Origin: Dactylorhiza incarnata | Lineage: Eukaryota; Streptophyta; Magnoliopsida; Asparagales; Orchidaceae | Length of the DNA stretch: 64,000 nt | Direction: 5' to 3' | Assembly: GCA_033032865.1 (NCBI GenBank) | Contig: JAWHQI010000051.1 | Location: 10,186,001-10,250,000, forward strand | Shown: positions 22,403 through 33,449 of the stretch, piece after piece | How the letters are laid out: each line of letters opens with the position of its first letter | How positions within the stretch are numbered: the stretch's first letter is position 1 | Notes under the pieces: generated by a model | Told to the model about the DNA's origin: nothing | Database searches by the model: none | The model's input: the letters and a program-made list of their open reading frames with translations, nothing else | Made by a program: the position numbers and the translations under genes

Positions 22403-25139
22403 GATAATATCAAATCCCTTTCATGAGATATAATCAATACTAATCTTTAAGGGCATGGTATAGTGTAATCATCAATAATCATGAAACATGAACAGATTTA
22501 TATATCAAGATAAAGCATAAAGTGTGAACTTGCACAAAAATAGTATGTCTCCCCCTACATACGTGCTCCCCCTATTGATGTGCACTCTATAAGAGTATCT
22601 CTCCCTATAGGTGATCTTCCCTAGATGACTAGAACATGACTAGCTAATGAATGTTCTTTATTCTCCTCCTTTGATGTTAGCAAAAGGGGTGGTCGAGATC
22701 AAATTTACATAAGAATTTGAGAGATACAACGGATTTGAAGAATAATATGCACACATAGAAAGTAAATCATCATAGTAATAAGGGTTGATAAAAATATGTT
22801 CATAGAATTGAAAAAGGACATGAGTCAAAACGCACTGGGAAATCAAAAATACCACTTTATAATTAAACTGTTTATATTTTAAAAACTTTGTATAATTTAA
22901 ATGAATCGGACACATGCCACGAGACTAGATACAAATGAGGTTGCAAACAATGCCAACAGATTTTAGAAAACTAATTCAAGGAATATTGTATGTGTCATGA
23001 ATGGCAGTCGTGTATTAGTAAAATCGTGCAAGAGATAGATAATGCAGTTCAAGTCCAATTCTTATGAATGGAAGTGTTAGACTAAACAATGACACATGTT
23101 CGTGTAGCATCAATAGAAATAACATCAAACTAAATCACAATTAATACAGGTTATATCTTAGTAATTTTATATGATAACACAAGAGCCAGGAAGTGATAAA
23201 TCATGTCATGTTTGTCAATCATACATGAATACCAAGTATAGAACTAGGGCACTAATTTAATTATCGTGTTTGCATAAGATCGTAACTATTCTTTTGACCA
23301 AGGTGATCATCCTCACAACGCTTATGAAGGCTTATCAGGAGGAGTGAGTAGTGCTTGGGGGGAAAATCCTTGTCAACAATTTTAATATTATATAATTTTC
23401 ATTTTTTGTAGCACTATCAAATTTATCATTTTATTTTTCATTCGTTTAGACAAGGTTCCCGAATCAATCGAAATCTACCCACATAGATAGATACACTTTA
23501 ACTTGTATACAAAACCATTTATCAATATAATTTTTGCCCAAAGTTCTATGCCCTATATAGCAAAGACGAGTATCATGATATTGATTTATCAAGTCATGCC
23601 TACAATGTTAGTCACAATATCATGAGTTATTGCAAGTATGCATCTGGATTTCTACTATAGTGCATTCTCTAAGGATGTGCAAATGTGTAATATTATTGTC
23701 TAGCCTAGATCCTCACACATACTTAGAGACATCTAAACTTACATTTTTACTCTATTAACACTAAGTAGATTGCTTACCCTTCGATTAGGACATATCATGA
23801 GGAAGACATACAATGTACACAAGGATTAGAAATCATAAATCAAACAGTGCATGTAATCATGGAGCTTCAATTTCACGTCAAGTATACCCCTTTAACATGG
23901 GCATTTTTGGGTTTTTTTTATTTCAAGTTTTAAAATAAAATAAACACACAATAACAAACACATACAAAGAAAACAAAAGATAACATGTTTTTGTGATTTT
24001 GGGGTTTTCAAATTTTTATCTGTTACTTTTTTATTTAAAAAAAACTGGAAATAGACTAAAGATAGATTGAAATGCAGGAGAAATAAATAAAGAAAAATCA
24101 GAAGAGAAATCAGGTAATACATAAAAAAAACATCTACCACTGGCGGTATGTATAACGCCTGGCGGTAGCTCACAGAGCCACAATTTCTCAGGAATTCAAC
24201 CCAGATTTTGACGGTTATAGCATCTAAATGATGATCAAGATTAAGACACTAAAGATATGACTACACCAAAGTGTCGTACTAAGTGACGGATGGGCATGAG
24301 GAGCTGCAAATATGTCGTAGGTTTGTGTGTTAGTCCCATGTGCATACACTAAAGCACATTTTACCTAGCACTCTTTCCCCCCAGTGCCTCGCAAGGCCCC
24401 ACTAGAACCCTCCTCGGTAAAGGAGAAGGCATGGATTACAGATTAGCATCTCTAATGCACACACACCCACGCCCCCGCTTCGGTGAGATAGGACTAAAGA
24501 ATCTATAGTAAAAAAAAATATACTAATACTAATGGACTGAAGAACAAACAAACATAAGAATCAAAACATAGGAAATATTTTCAGGAATTTTAGACTACTT
24601 AGTAATAATGGAAAATATTCCATTAGATAAGCTACCGCCAACGGTGAAGGTACTGCACCGCGGTAGCATCCTCTAAAGCAATTTTGACTAAGTCAAACCC
24701 CCCACATCTCCTCTTGCCATTTCATTCTCACTCAAGCTATTTCTGCCCGGCGCTACCTCTCTTCCAAAGTTAAATCCCCATTTTCTTCCCCTTTTAGTTT
24801 TAAGTTTGAAGTTTGTAGTTGATTTCATGGAGGACTTTCGATTTACTGTTTAGATCTAGGCAAATCGGTTATGGATTTGAGGTTTCTCAGAAATTGGAGT
24901 TAGGTTTTTTTTTTCTTCATATATCCATGGTAGAATTTCAACTTTGCTTAGGCTTGGTTATGGAATGATCCTACCTCATGGATTTCTCATATATTGTGGC
25001 TGGATTTGGAATTTTTGAAATGGATCTTGAGGAAGAAGATGAGTTTGTGATCGTCTGACTACCGTGCTGCGGTAATAATGTTACCACGCGGTAGTAACTT
25101 CCAGACAACTTTGCACTAATGATTTTTCCTCTTCTTTCT
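22403..25139. other. C1 internal non-coding region
   Basis: AT-rich sequence with no recognisable protein on either strand. Two quasi-palindromic CTACCGC cassettes lie at 24134-24170 and 24631-24667. This is where pol would be expected in a complete copia element. Confidence 0.6.
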
Positions 25140-25159
25140 TACCAGGTCATGTCATTTTT

Positions 25160-26190
25160 CAGCTCACACCCTCGACGCAGTTTCGCAAAGAGACACCATT
25201 CTGCAACCCACTCCAACCTGCGGTGGAGAATGCCACCGTCAATGTGGCTATGAACATTGAGATCAATGTGGATCGATATCCCGACATCTACACATATCTA
25301 ACGATGCAGAAATCCTACCTGTTATTACCTCCCAAGATGCATTCTCATTTGTGCTGGTCTGAGAGTTATTCAACAACCTCAGGGATCCATCTCTCACGTC
25401 ACTCGATGGAGGGGTGCAGTCCTGTATTGGTTCACATATCGTGACCATAGAGCATGAGGACTTGGAGAGGGGTCCTGTATTGGTTCACATATCGTGACCA
25501 TAGAGCATGAGGACTTGGAGAGGATGTATAGCTTAACCCCAACACACAATCGACTCGACATCGTGGAGTCCTTCCGGACTTTCCGGGATATGACTTTGGT
25601 AAATCAGGCCCTCCATGGTTAGGAGAATCACCGAGACCTCATCACGTCCATAACTTCTCTCACTCCAAATGATCGCATCATCTAGGACATCTTGCGCCAT
25701 TCTCTTATGTACAAATTAGGGGATACGAAGAAGATTACAGCCCAGTTTTTGATGGCGACTTATTATATCTTGCCTGGTATGTCTTTTAGTGTGTCTGATT
25801 TGATATTATCTATTATTAGATATACTTTTCGACTGAGAGATCATGAGCACCAATGATTGAACACACTGTCATTGGGTGTCATGTTTCAGAAAGTGTTGGC
25901 GCACAAGTATCCGACCATCTATTGGACAACATTTCCAAATGATAGTCGTCCTTAAACATATATAGTAGAGGAGATATCATCAACACCTAGCACGCGTCGA
26001 TCCACTTCATGTCCTCCTCTTCGCCGTGGAAGTTCACTCTGAGAGCCCCGTTGGGATATGCATGAAATGATCGAGGAAATGGGATGGGAGATAAAAGAGA
26101 TGAATAAAGTTGGTGGAGGATTAAAGAAGATGACGACGAAGATGATGAGGAAGTTAAATATTTCACCGACTTCCTCAGAAGGCAGTCAGT
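25160..26190 (+). pseudogene. Antisense degenerate gene in C1, plant-transposon-protein-like
   Basis: Plus-strand reading, opposite to C1 gag and LTRs. From about 25350 it gives LV-stop-ELFNNL, a GSHIVTIEHEDLERMYSL stretch, then ILRHSLMYKLGDTKK, ISFSV-type hydrophobic helices and VLAHKYPTIYW. The order (EF.NL motif, then a .I..Y.L motif, then a helical domain) resembles the putative plant transposon protein domain found beside some gypsy and copia elements; this is a judgement by eye. A 53-bp tandem duplication at 25419-25523 shifts the frame, and point stops occur at about 25620 and 25855. The lysine- and methionine-rich tail runs to the stop near 26190. It may be a remnant of an antisense gene of the kind reported for some plant LTR elements. 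Function unknown; not expressed as an intact protein. Confidence 0.45.
25419..25523. repeat. 53-bp tandem duplication
   Basis: Two adjacent copies starting GTCCTGTATTGGTTCAC (25419-25471 and 25472-25523). It shifts the reading frame of the antisense gene. Confidence 0.9.
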
Positions 26191-26219
26191 ACTAGACATT
26201 TATTTGCTTTTTATTGTAA

Positions 26220-27290
26220 TAAGACAGGTTGGACACTTGTGTTAGATTATGTATTTCATGTTTGTGTTTTATCCATTATGAATTATTTTGTGATGACAAC
26301 CTACTTATAAATATCTTATAGTTTTCAAATATTTGTGACTAGTTAAATCTTATTTTAGTTAACACTCTCGATAACTAGCATTTATAGTTTAGTTTGAGAT
26401 TAATTGAAGATATTTTGGTTAACTGTGAAGAGATGATTTTTATCTAGCTTTGGGTACATGAATTTAATTTAGGAAATTTATTTTTACTATTTATAAATCT
26501 TCTTGCAATATAAGTTAAGTGACCCAAAACGTGTTTGCTGAAAATAAAGGATTATCAAAGAGAAAACGAGAAAATAGAAAGAGAGATCTTTTAAGCATAT
26601 CGTGAAGTAGATAAGTGTAATCATTCTTTTGGCTCTACTTCACCCAAATCTAGGATACTAATGAATAATCATTTTAGGTATCCAAAGGGGGCCTAGAATG
26701 GTGGTTCCCTTGGATACCCACACTTGACGTGTTGGCTTTCGGGGAGAAGATGATGAATGGACCCGTTTAGGTGGATTCACCTTATCATTTTTAATTATTG
26801 GTCTCCATTCATACTTTGATTGAATTTTGTTATTATTGTTCAAATTGAAATGATTATTTTGAAATTGATTCTTTGGAAATTTGATATCAATTAATTTTTC
26901 CAATGGAGCGGTTCTATTTTGTAAATGAAAAAAATATTCTTTTTAGGAATTTCATCTGCTTGTATTTGACTTTTCCTACTCCATTTGTTCAATTTATTTG
27001 TGTTATGGAAATTTGCATTCATCTCACTCTTAAACTTAAAGTGTTTTTGTAGATTCTCCTTTTGTGTGTTTTCCTTTATGATTTCCTTGAGCAAGATGAT
27101 CTTAGTTTCTAATTCATTATTTTTAATTTTAAAATTTGTCTAGCTTTATTATATGCTACCGTGCTGTTTTTAAGTGTAGAGGATATTAAATCGATATGAG
27201 ATTGATATTTACTTCTGAATTCTTCAAAAGTCTCATCCATTTCTTTAATTTCAGTTTTGAAATTTTCACACTTAGCACAATCAGCTTTTA
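26220..27290. other. C1 internal AT-rich region
   Basis: No convincing coding sequence. Lysine- and asparagine-rich minus-strand readings (26658-27094) are probably degenerate 3' parts of the C1 gag coiled-coil region, but I see no diagnostic motif. Confidence 0.4.
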
Positions 27291-27302
27291 TTGATAAAAT
27301 TT

Positions 27303-28086
27303 CTAGACAAAGCTTTTTATTATTTTCTTTTGTATAACAATCTCTTTTTCAAGTTCCTTGTAATTTTCATTTAAATTATTATAAGGGTTGGCATTTTCTA
27401 CTAAAGAGCTCGTCGGAGAACGAGACACATTAGATTTAGATTCTGCACTAAGTAGTGATTTTAACTGTTTGTTTTCTAAATGAAGATTTGAATTAATATT
27501 TGTTAATTTCTTAATTCTACGTTTAGCAAATTCTAGCACACGTAATGTAGATGCGGATGATGTAGAGGGAAGGGAAGTATTCCTTATATTGGTTTCAGAA
27601 GAGGCAGGAGTTGAGCATAATATTCCTTTAACGTCCTCTTCCAACACTAGCTGCACATCTTCCCTTCCGCTTGATGTGTTATCACAGTCTTCCTCCAAGC
27701 AACTTTCTTCATCTAGTACTTCACTTGGGTCCATAAGAAATTGCCCTACTTCAATATTTGTAGATGGTAGATCTTAAGTATTCTCAACAAATTTCCAAAT
27801 TTCATATGCACTAGGTAGAGTATAAATTAATTTGAAAATTTCATGACCAAGCCCATAGAATACTATTCTTGGCTTTGGCATTACTATATCATTCGTCCCT
27901 ATTTAGTGAGCTTGGTGGTTTTATAATCGTTATATTCTAAGCACTTATATATGGAGATATAAGGAATCGTTTCATTAAAGCTTTCCACTCTAGATAGTTC
28001 ACACCTGCAAACAAGGGTGGTGCTATTGTATTTTCAATATAAATAGTGTCATCCCCACTCATAGATGCGAGATCAAGAGTCCCCAT
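27303..28086 (-). pseudogene. C1 gag remnant (copia type)
   Basis: Minus strand, starting at ATG 28086 (MGTLDLASMSG) about 30 bases past the PBS. The first part reads PPLFAGVNYLEWKALMKRFL, the typical copia Gag N-terminus, and stops at 27937. A second piece (about 27780-27860) has SAYEIWKFVEN, matching the later Gag helix, and the 27303-27734 stretch is an acidic and coiled-coil segment (RIKKLTNINSNLHLENKQLKSLL). The middle of the Gag domain is missing, and stops at 27937 and 27775 break the frame. No zinc knuckle was found. It can no longer make a full Gag. Confidence 0.65.
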
Positions 28087-28117
28087 TATTCCTGGTTGTA
28101 AGAATATTTTGGAATAA

Positions 28118-28133
28118 CCTCCCTCTAATACCA
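28118..28133 (-). promoter_or_regulatory. C1 primer-binding site
   Basis: Minus strand TGGTATTAGAGGGAGG, two bases from the LTR; it differs from the canonical tRNA-Met site by a few bases. Confidence 0.75.
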
Positions 28134-28135
28134 CT

Positions 28136-28566
28136 TGCTGGATCTACTGGCGCCTTGAGAGGGGGGTGAATAAGGGTCTTAATCAATTAATGGAGTTTTA
28201 AAGAAAATACTACATGATTGTGCTTCCTGGAGCTAGTGCTTAGCAGTAACCCTACTGCGTGGCATTAGCTTAGGAAACAACATTGTAAATGCAGAATATC
28301 ATTTTGGGATTTGCAATGCTCCAACCAATGTTCCACCAGAAATTCACAGCAATAAATATAATAAAACACATGAACTTTATAGCATTGAATAGTGAAACAT
28401 TGTTCATACAAATACACTTAGATATCCATGATGACGAAGATCGGAGGCGATGAATATTAAAACCTTGTGTTTTCTATACAGACCCAAATCCAAGGACCTG
28501 CTGGCTCTCTTCCTTTCCTCCCAGGAAAAGTCTTCGAGCCGCTCCTCACCTTCCTCCTAGGAAGGG
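28136..28566 (-). repeat. C1 5' LTR, left segment
   Basis: Matches the start of the left LTR (20949 onward), with an AT-rich insertion of about 80 bp near 28350-28430. Interrupted at 28566 by C2; resumes at 35440. Confidence 0.85.
28562..28566. repeat. C2 target-site duplication, left (AAGGG)
   Basis: AAGGG is repeated at 35435-35439. The unoccupied site in the left C1 LTR has AAGGGTCTTGGAG in one copy. Confidence 0.9.
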
Positions 28567-28904
28567 TGTTGGGTATTGTAGCCACAATTACCTTGATTTG
28601 AAGAAGTGTCCCTTTGAACTAAGTTGAATTGAGATTGTATTTGATGTTGTTTTCTAGTTATGTGTTTGCAGATTGTAAATGACTAAGTACAAACCAATGT
28701 CAGGTTTCAATGAGTCATAAAACACAGGTATATGCAATGTGATTCTTCATTGTGTAAACCAAGGTGTTCATTCATGTGGAATATCTCTATTGGGGTGTAC
28801 TTTATATTCAAACACAAAGGAAGAGCCAAGAGAAGTTGATGATGCTGTTATAATCTGGAAGAAAGAAAATTTTTCTTAAAATTTTTTTAAGAATTTTCTT
28901 AAAG

Positions 28905-29550
28905 AAAATTCGTCGAACTCTGTTTGACGAACCGAAAAATTTTCGTCGAATGAAGTTCCTCGACCAGAATTCGTCGATCGCAATTCGACGAAGTGAATAT
29001 ATTTCGTCGTTCTCGTGTTTGCTGATAGTTGAAGCTATTTCGTCGAGCGCAGGAAGACGTTCGTCGAACGCAGCATCGAGTTCGTCGAACGCAGCATCGA
29101 GTTCGTCGAACGCAGCATCGAGTTCGTCGAACGCAGCATCGAGTTCTTCGAACGCAGTGAACTGGCCGTTCGTCGAACGCAGAGAAGTAGCAGTTCGTCG
29201 AACGCAGCTTATTGGCAGATTCGTCGAATGAAGGATTAAGTTTGTCGATCTCTGCTTGCTATAGGTGAAGTAATTTCGTCGACCGTGTTCGTCGATCTCC
29301 ATTCGACAAAATGAAGAAAGTTCGTCGATCTCTATTTTAGTGCAGCTGACGTATTTCGTCAATCTCTGTTCGTCGAACGTAGAGATGTAGCTGTTCGTCG
29401 AACGCAGAACATTAGCTATTCGTCGAATGCAGTGCAGTGGCCATTCGTCGAACGCAGAGAGATGGCCGTTCGTCGAACGCAGAGAGATGGTCGTTCATTG
29501 AATGCAGAGTGTTGGCGGTTCGTCGAGCGCTGTTCTGTTCGACGAAATTT
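28905..29550. repeat. TTCGTCGAACGCAG array in C2 5' LTR
   Basis: More than 20 copies of TTCGTCGAA or one-base variants, often extended to TTCGTCGAACGCAG; the core is a 9-bp palindrome with a central T. A 21-bp unit is tandem at 29061-29145 in about four copies; the other LTR (33835-34370) has a single copy of that unit. Repetitive peptides read from this array are artefacts of the repeat. Confidence 0.9.
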
Positions 29551-29647
29551 TAACAGATGACAGTTTTGCATTACGCTGTTTCGAAATTCAGACAGCTGTC
29601 AAATCTCATTAATGCTTCAGAAAATTTCTTCCTTGATTTAATGCAGA

Positions 29648-29858
29648 CAGCCGTTGGAGAAGTATTTTTTGCCTTATCTCTTGCTGTTAGCCGTTGGAGA
29701 GAATATATATTCCTAAATTCTTGCTTCCAGCTGTTGGAGAATTAATCTTCCCTAATTAATGCTTATAGCCGTTGGAGAAATTTTTCCTTAAGCATCTGCT
29801 CTTAGCCGTTGGAGGAGATTCTATTCTTTCTCTTGTGTACAGCTGTTGATTAAAGAGG
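29648..29858 (-). promoter_or_regulatory. Array of MSA-like motifs in C2 5' LTR
   Basis: Six units about 40 bp apart start at 29648, 29688, 29728, 29766, 29813 and 29850. Those at 29688-29698, 29766-29776 and 29813-29823 are TAGCCGTTGGA; on the minus strand TCCAACGGCTA, an exact match to the plant MSA consensus (T/C)C(T/C)AACGG(T/C)(T/C)A bound by three-repeat MYB factors at G2/M. The 29648 unit misses by one base; the 29728 and 29850 units have AACAG instead of AACGG. Confidence 0.65.
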
Positions 29859-30254
29859 ATATTTATTCTCTTCTGTTCTCCCGGTCCAAGATTGATCGAA
29901 AATATTATTTTCTCACCTTTCAATTGACTGTCGGCCATTATTTTTCTCACTCAGGTTTCTCTCTCTCCGATAGAAAGAACTTCTGCTGCTCTTCTTTGAT
30001 AAGAGCATTTGACAGGTCAACGAAAAGGTTTATTGTTGTTCTTCTTCTCAAGGTCAGTCGACAAAGATCAAGCTTTTCTGAATCTCTCTAATATCTTCCT
30101 GATCCAGTCGACTTCAAGCTTTCTTCTTCCTCCATTCTACAAGGACTGATATTATTTATTTTGGAAGAAGAGATCTACTTCTCTGAAGACCTGAAAGAAG
30201 AAAACTTCATCTGAAGTTTTGTTATATTTTGTAAAACCCTTCATTATTTGTGTA

Positions 30255-30400
30255 AGAGGTTTGCCTCCGAGCTGTAGGAATTTTATTCTGAGTTGTAGGA
30301 GTGGTTTGCTCCGAGTTGTAGGAGAGTTTGTTCTCCGAGTTTGTAGGAGATTTTGTTTTCCGAGATTGTAGGAGTTTGACTCTGAGTTGTAGGTATATTT
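30255..30400 (+). repeat. GTAGGAG/CTCCGAG tandem units in C2 5' LTR
   Basis: About six units of TTGTAGGAG followed by CTCCGAG, each able to pair as a short GGAG/CTCC hairpin. The same block occurs in the 3' LTR at about 35075-35215. Confidence 0.75.
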
Positions 30401-30615
30401 TTAATCCGAGAATAGTGAAGTAGCCTAGTCTAGCCGGTCGTGCTAGATAGGTGAGGTGCAAAGTGGACTACCCATGAACGGGGAACCACTATAAATCTGT
30501 GCTCTTTGGTTTTCTGTGTGCTTTACTTCTTATATTTTAAATTATGCAAAAAGCTATAGAAACCACCTATTCACCCCCCTCTGGGTGATTTAGGTCGCAA
30601 CTATATACTTTCAAT

Positions 30616-30631
30616 TGGTATCAAAACGAGG
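30616..30631 (+). promoter_or_regulatory. C2 primer-binding site
   Basis: TGGTATCAAAACGAGG, two bases after the LTR; tRNA-Met type with AAA in place of AGA/AGC. Confidence 0.85.
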
Positions 30632-31687
30632 TTGTTCATTAAAAGGCTAACACCTTGAACAAGATCTCTAAATCTAGATTGCAAGAGATAGTATGTCCGG
30701 AATGGATAAATTCAAGGATTCCGTCAAGCTTCCAGTCTGCACTAAAGAGAATTTTTCGATGTGGAAAGAAAGAGTAAAATTCTTCATGGAAGCTGCAGAT
30801 CCAAAAATATTTCAGATTGTGGAAGAAGGCCCTCATGTCCCATGAAACCTTCTTCAATAAACTCTAATATTCAAATAGCCAAGAAAATGCTGGAATTGAC
30901 CAAGGATGAGATTTCTCTCGTCGCTTTGGATAAAAAGGCCAAGAACATCATTGCCGGTGCAGTGGATGATTCTATGTTGCAAAATCTTATGCACTGCAAG
31001 TCTGCCAAGGAGATGTGGGATTCCATAGTTGTTCTTATGGAAGGTGCATAAGAAGTGAGGGATGATCGACGATCATTGCTAAACCAAGAATATGAAGCAT
31101 TCAAGCAAGATCCAAGAGACTCCATTTTTGATACTTATGAGAAGTTCTTTAAGATCGTAAGCGGTCTTAGGAATTATGATCGAGAATTCACCATCGGAGA
31201 ATTAAATGATAAGTTCTTGAGATCCCTGATGAAAGAATGGGATACCAAGACAATTGCTATCCAGGAATTTGGAATGTTGGCTACCATGGAGCCACAGATA
31301 TTGTTTGGGAAACTTCTTTCCCATGAACTAAAGCTCAGCATCAGAAAAGTAGAAGAAGAAGGATGCTCGACTTCTAGAAGGGAGAAGTCTGTGGCACTGA
31401 AGGCCAAAGAGGCAAGAAGAGGTAAAGCTAGATCATCTGAAAGGACACAGTCGTCAGATGAAGACGATGAGTCTGTGGCTTGCTCATCAAGCTCAGACAT
31501 GTCCGATGGAGAGTACTCTTCACTCTCTAAGAAATTCAAGAAATTGCTCAGAAAAGGGAGGCAAAGGAAAAGTCAGTCCTTATCCGATCATAAAAGATCA
31601 AGACGTGATGATGAACATCACAAGAAGGAACACAACAACAACAGGTATAAAACTAAACCGAACAAACATATTTCGACTGATATTATT

Positions 31688-31729
31688 TGTTATTGTTGTA
31701 ATAAGCCAGGACATATAAGTACGGAATGT
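31688..31729 (+). other. First zinc knuckle of C2 Gag
   Basis: CX2CX4HX4C motif with C, C, H and C all present. Confidence 0.88.
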
Positions 31730-32785
31730 CCTTACAAAAAGAAGAAAGAGAAGAAATCCTTCAAAGGAAAAAGGAAAGAAGAAAAGAGCTTCTTAGCAAA
31801 GAAGACTAAGACTCTTAGTGACAGTGACTCAGGGAAGTCAAGCTCAGATGATTAAGCCAATTTTGGGCTAATGGCATATTCAAATGAGGAAGTAAGCGAC
31901 TCCTCATACAAAGGGAAGGTAAACTCTCACACTCCTCTTTCCGCTTCTGATGATGAGACTGCATCCGTAGCAAATGAAGGCTATTCTTCAGAGAAAAACT
32001 TAGATTTAACGACTCAGTATAAAGTCGTTTTGGAAGGAATTGATAAATGCCGCAAGGTAGTCAAATCTCAAGCAAAAGAGATTGAATCTCTCAAGATGAT
32101 GGAATCAGATTTGAGGGAGGAAATTAAAAAATTAACTCCTCTCAAAGATGAAGTCCAAATCTTGAAAGATGAACTTCAAAGCTCTACTGAGTTATTAAAT
32201 CTTAAGGAGAAGCTTATAAATGAATTAGAAGAAAAATTAGTGGTGGAAAGGAAGATAGTTGAAAGCTTCTCTAAACCAAAAACTATTCTTCCAATCATTG
32301 ATAGATTTTCTGCTCCTGCGAAGGGTAGTGGCCTTGGTCATGAGGCTGAAAGTAGTAAGGCTGCTAAGAAGAGAGCTGTGAAAGGAAAAGGAAAGGCTGA
32401 TCAAAGTCAACCTTCATTCAGGAAGGTGGTTTTTCCTACAAACCCTTTTGACTTTGATTCATCCTATGGTCACTTTACAAGACCAACTCATGTTGAGTCA
32501 TGTAAGAGGAACCAAGGATGGAGCCATCCCTGAAGCCTCGAAACAACTGCTTTCAAGGCACCTTATGAAGAAGTAATCCTCAAGGATCATGGTTCATTTG
32601 TACATGGATCAGTTGCTAAGAAAGCATCAAAGATCCAATCTATTGTTGTTAAATCTCTTGAAGAGAAGAAGGAGCCGTGTGTATGTTGCAACCACGAGGC
32701 TTATACTTCTAAGAATGTTGCTCCTGTTAAACTCCCCGTTCAAAAGTTAAAACAGGAGAATAAGAGAAGACACAATCGATTTGAT

Positions 32786-32827
32786 TGTTGGTGTTGTGGA
32801 AAGGTTGGTCACTTCGCCATAGATTGT
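32786..32827 (+). other. Second zinc knuckle of C2 Gag
   Basis: CX2CX4HX4C motif in the same frame as the first, about 366 codons downstream, past two stop codons. Confidence 0.85.
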
Positions 32828-33012
32828 TGGTTTAACCCCAGAAATTATAAGATTCCACGGGTTAACAATGTAAGAATGACCCCTTGCAATGTTAACACTC
32901 TCATTGGTGTTGATTTAACCAGGAACCTATGACCCAAATCCTTTTGGGTTCCTAAGGGTAATTAATCTGTGTTTGCAGGTATGTCCAAAGGCCAACCAAA
33001 ACTCTAATCAGG

Positions 33013-33054
33013 CATTTGGATAGTGGATGTTCATGGTACATGACCAGAACAAAG
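33013..33054 (+). pseudogene. C2 aspartic protease start, truncated
   Basis: HLDSGCSWYMTRTK resembles the start of the copia protease (LDSGCSxHMT). It breaks off directly and the following 400 bp are non-coding up to the polypurine tract, so the rest of pol has been deleted. Confidence 0.7.
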
Positions 33055-33436
33055 AAGTATATAGTAAGGTTACTGAAAAGCTTAGGAAATCAGTCCAGGC
33101 ACTGAAATTCTAAGGGGGAGATAAGTCTAAAGGGGAGAAAAGATTAATGGGGAGCCGATTCAACATATTTAAATTATAGTCCCAAATGTGAACTCCTATG
33201 CAGTTGCTGAGGGGGAGATTTGATCTCTTATGCTTTTTCTTCCCTATCTGAAGTAGTCAGAAAGGGGGAGAGAAGTTGAAATTGGGGGAGAAGTTGAAGT
33301 TGAAATTGAAAGAGAAAGTTGAAAGGGCGAGAAAGTTTTAAAAGCTAAGTTTATAATTCTCCTTATCTCTTTATGCATTTCTATATATATTTATCTAAGT
33401 GCAATTCAACCCAGTACATAGGTTCTGACTTCTTCA

Positions 33437-33449
33437 AATAGGGGGAGAT
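33437..33449 (+). promoter_or_regulatory. C2 polypurine tract
   Basis: AAATAGGGGGAGA just before the 3' LTR. Confidence 0.8.

Larger units (their letters stand above)
28567..30613 (+). repeat. C2 5' LTR
   Basis: Begins TGTTGGGTATTG and ends ATACTTTCA just before the PBS. Contains, in order, a TTCGTCGAA-rich array (about 28905-29550), six TAGCCGTTGGA-like units (29648-29858), and GTAGGAG/CTCCGAG units (about 30255-30400). A TATAAAT at 30490-30496, shared with the other LTR (35311-35317), is a candidate promoter element. Confidence 0.92.
30693..32932 (+). pseudogene. gag: C2 Gag-like protein with two zinc knuckles and a coiled coil
   Basis: Starts at ATG 30693 (MSGMDKFKDSVKLP, then ENFSMWKERVKFFM), typical of the copia-type Gag N-terminus. 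A one-base shift near 30840 moves the reading to the frame used from 30842 on. That frame then runs to 32932 with only three stops (31049, 31853, 32531). It contains the Gag helical domain (SAKEMWDSIV, later LNDKFLRSL), a serine- and acid-rich linker, a first zinc knuckle CYCCNKPGHISTEC (31688-31729) and a lysine-rich stretch. After the 31853 stop come a coiled coil (about 31990-32270) and a second knuckle CWCCGKVGHFAIDC (32786-32827). The reading pattern suggests one long ancestral protein. It would package RNA but has no catalytic domain. With so few stops the loss of coding is probably recent. Confidence 0.75.

Noticed and set aside
28808..29362. Open frames with repeated FDELDAA or SSSNAAS peptides
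   Set aside because: They are translations of the tandem TTCGTCGAACGCAG array in the C2 LTR, open on both strands, and are not conserved in the other LTR.
28905..29550. Heat-shock elements suggested by TTC...GAA
   Set aside because: The spacing is three bases (TTCGTCGAA), whereas heat-shock elements need two-base spacing.
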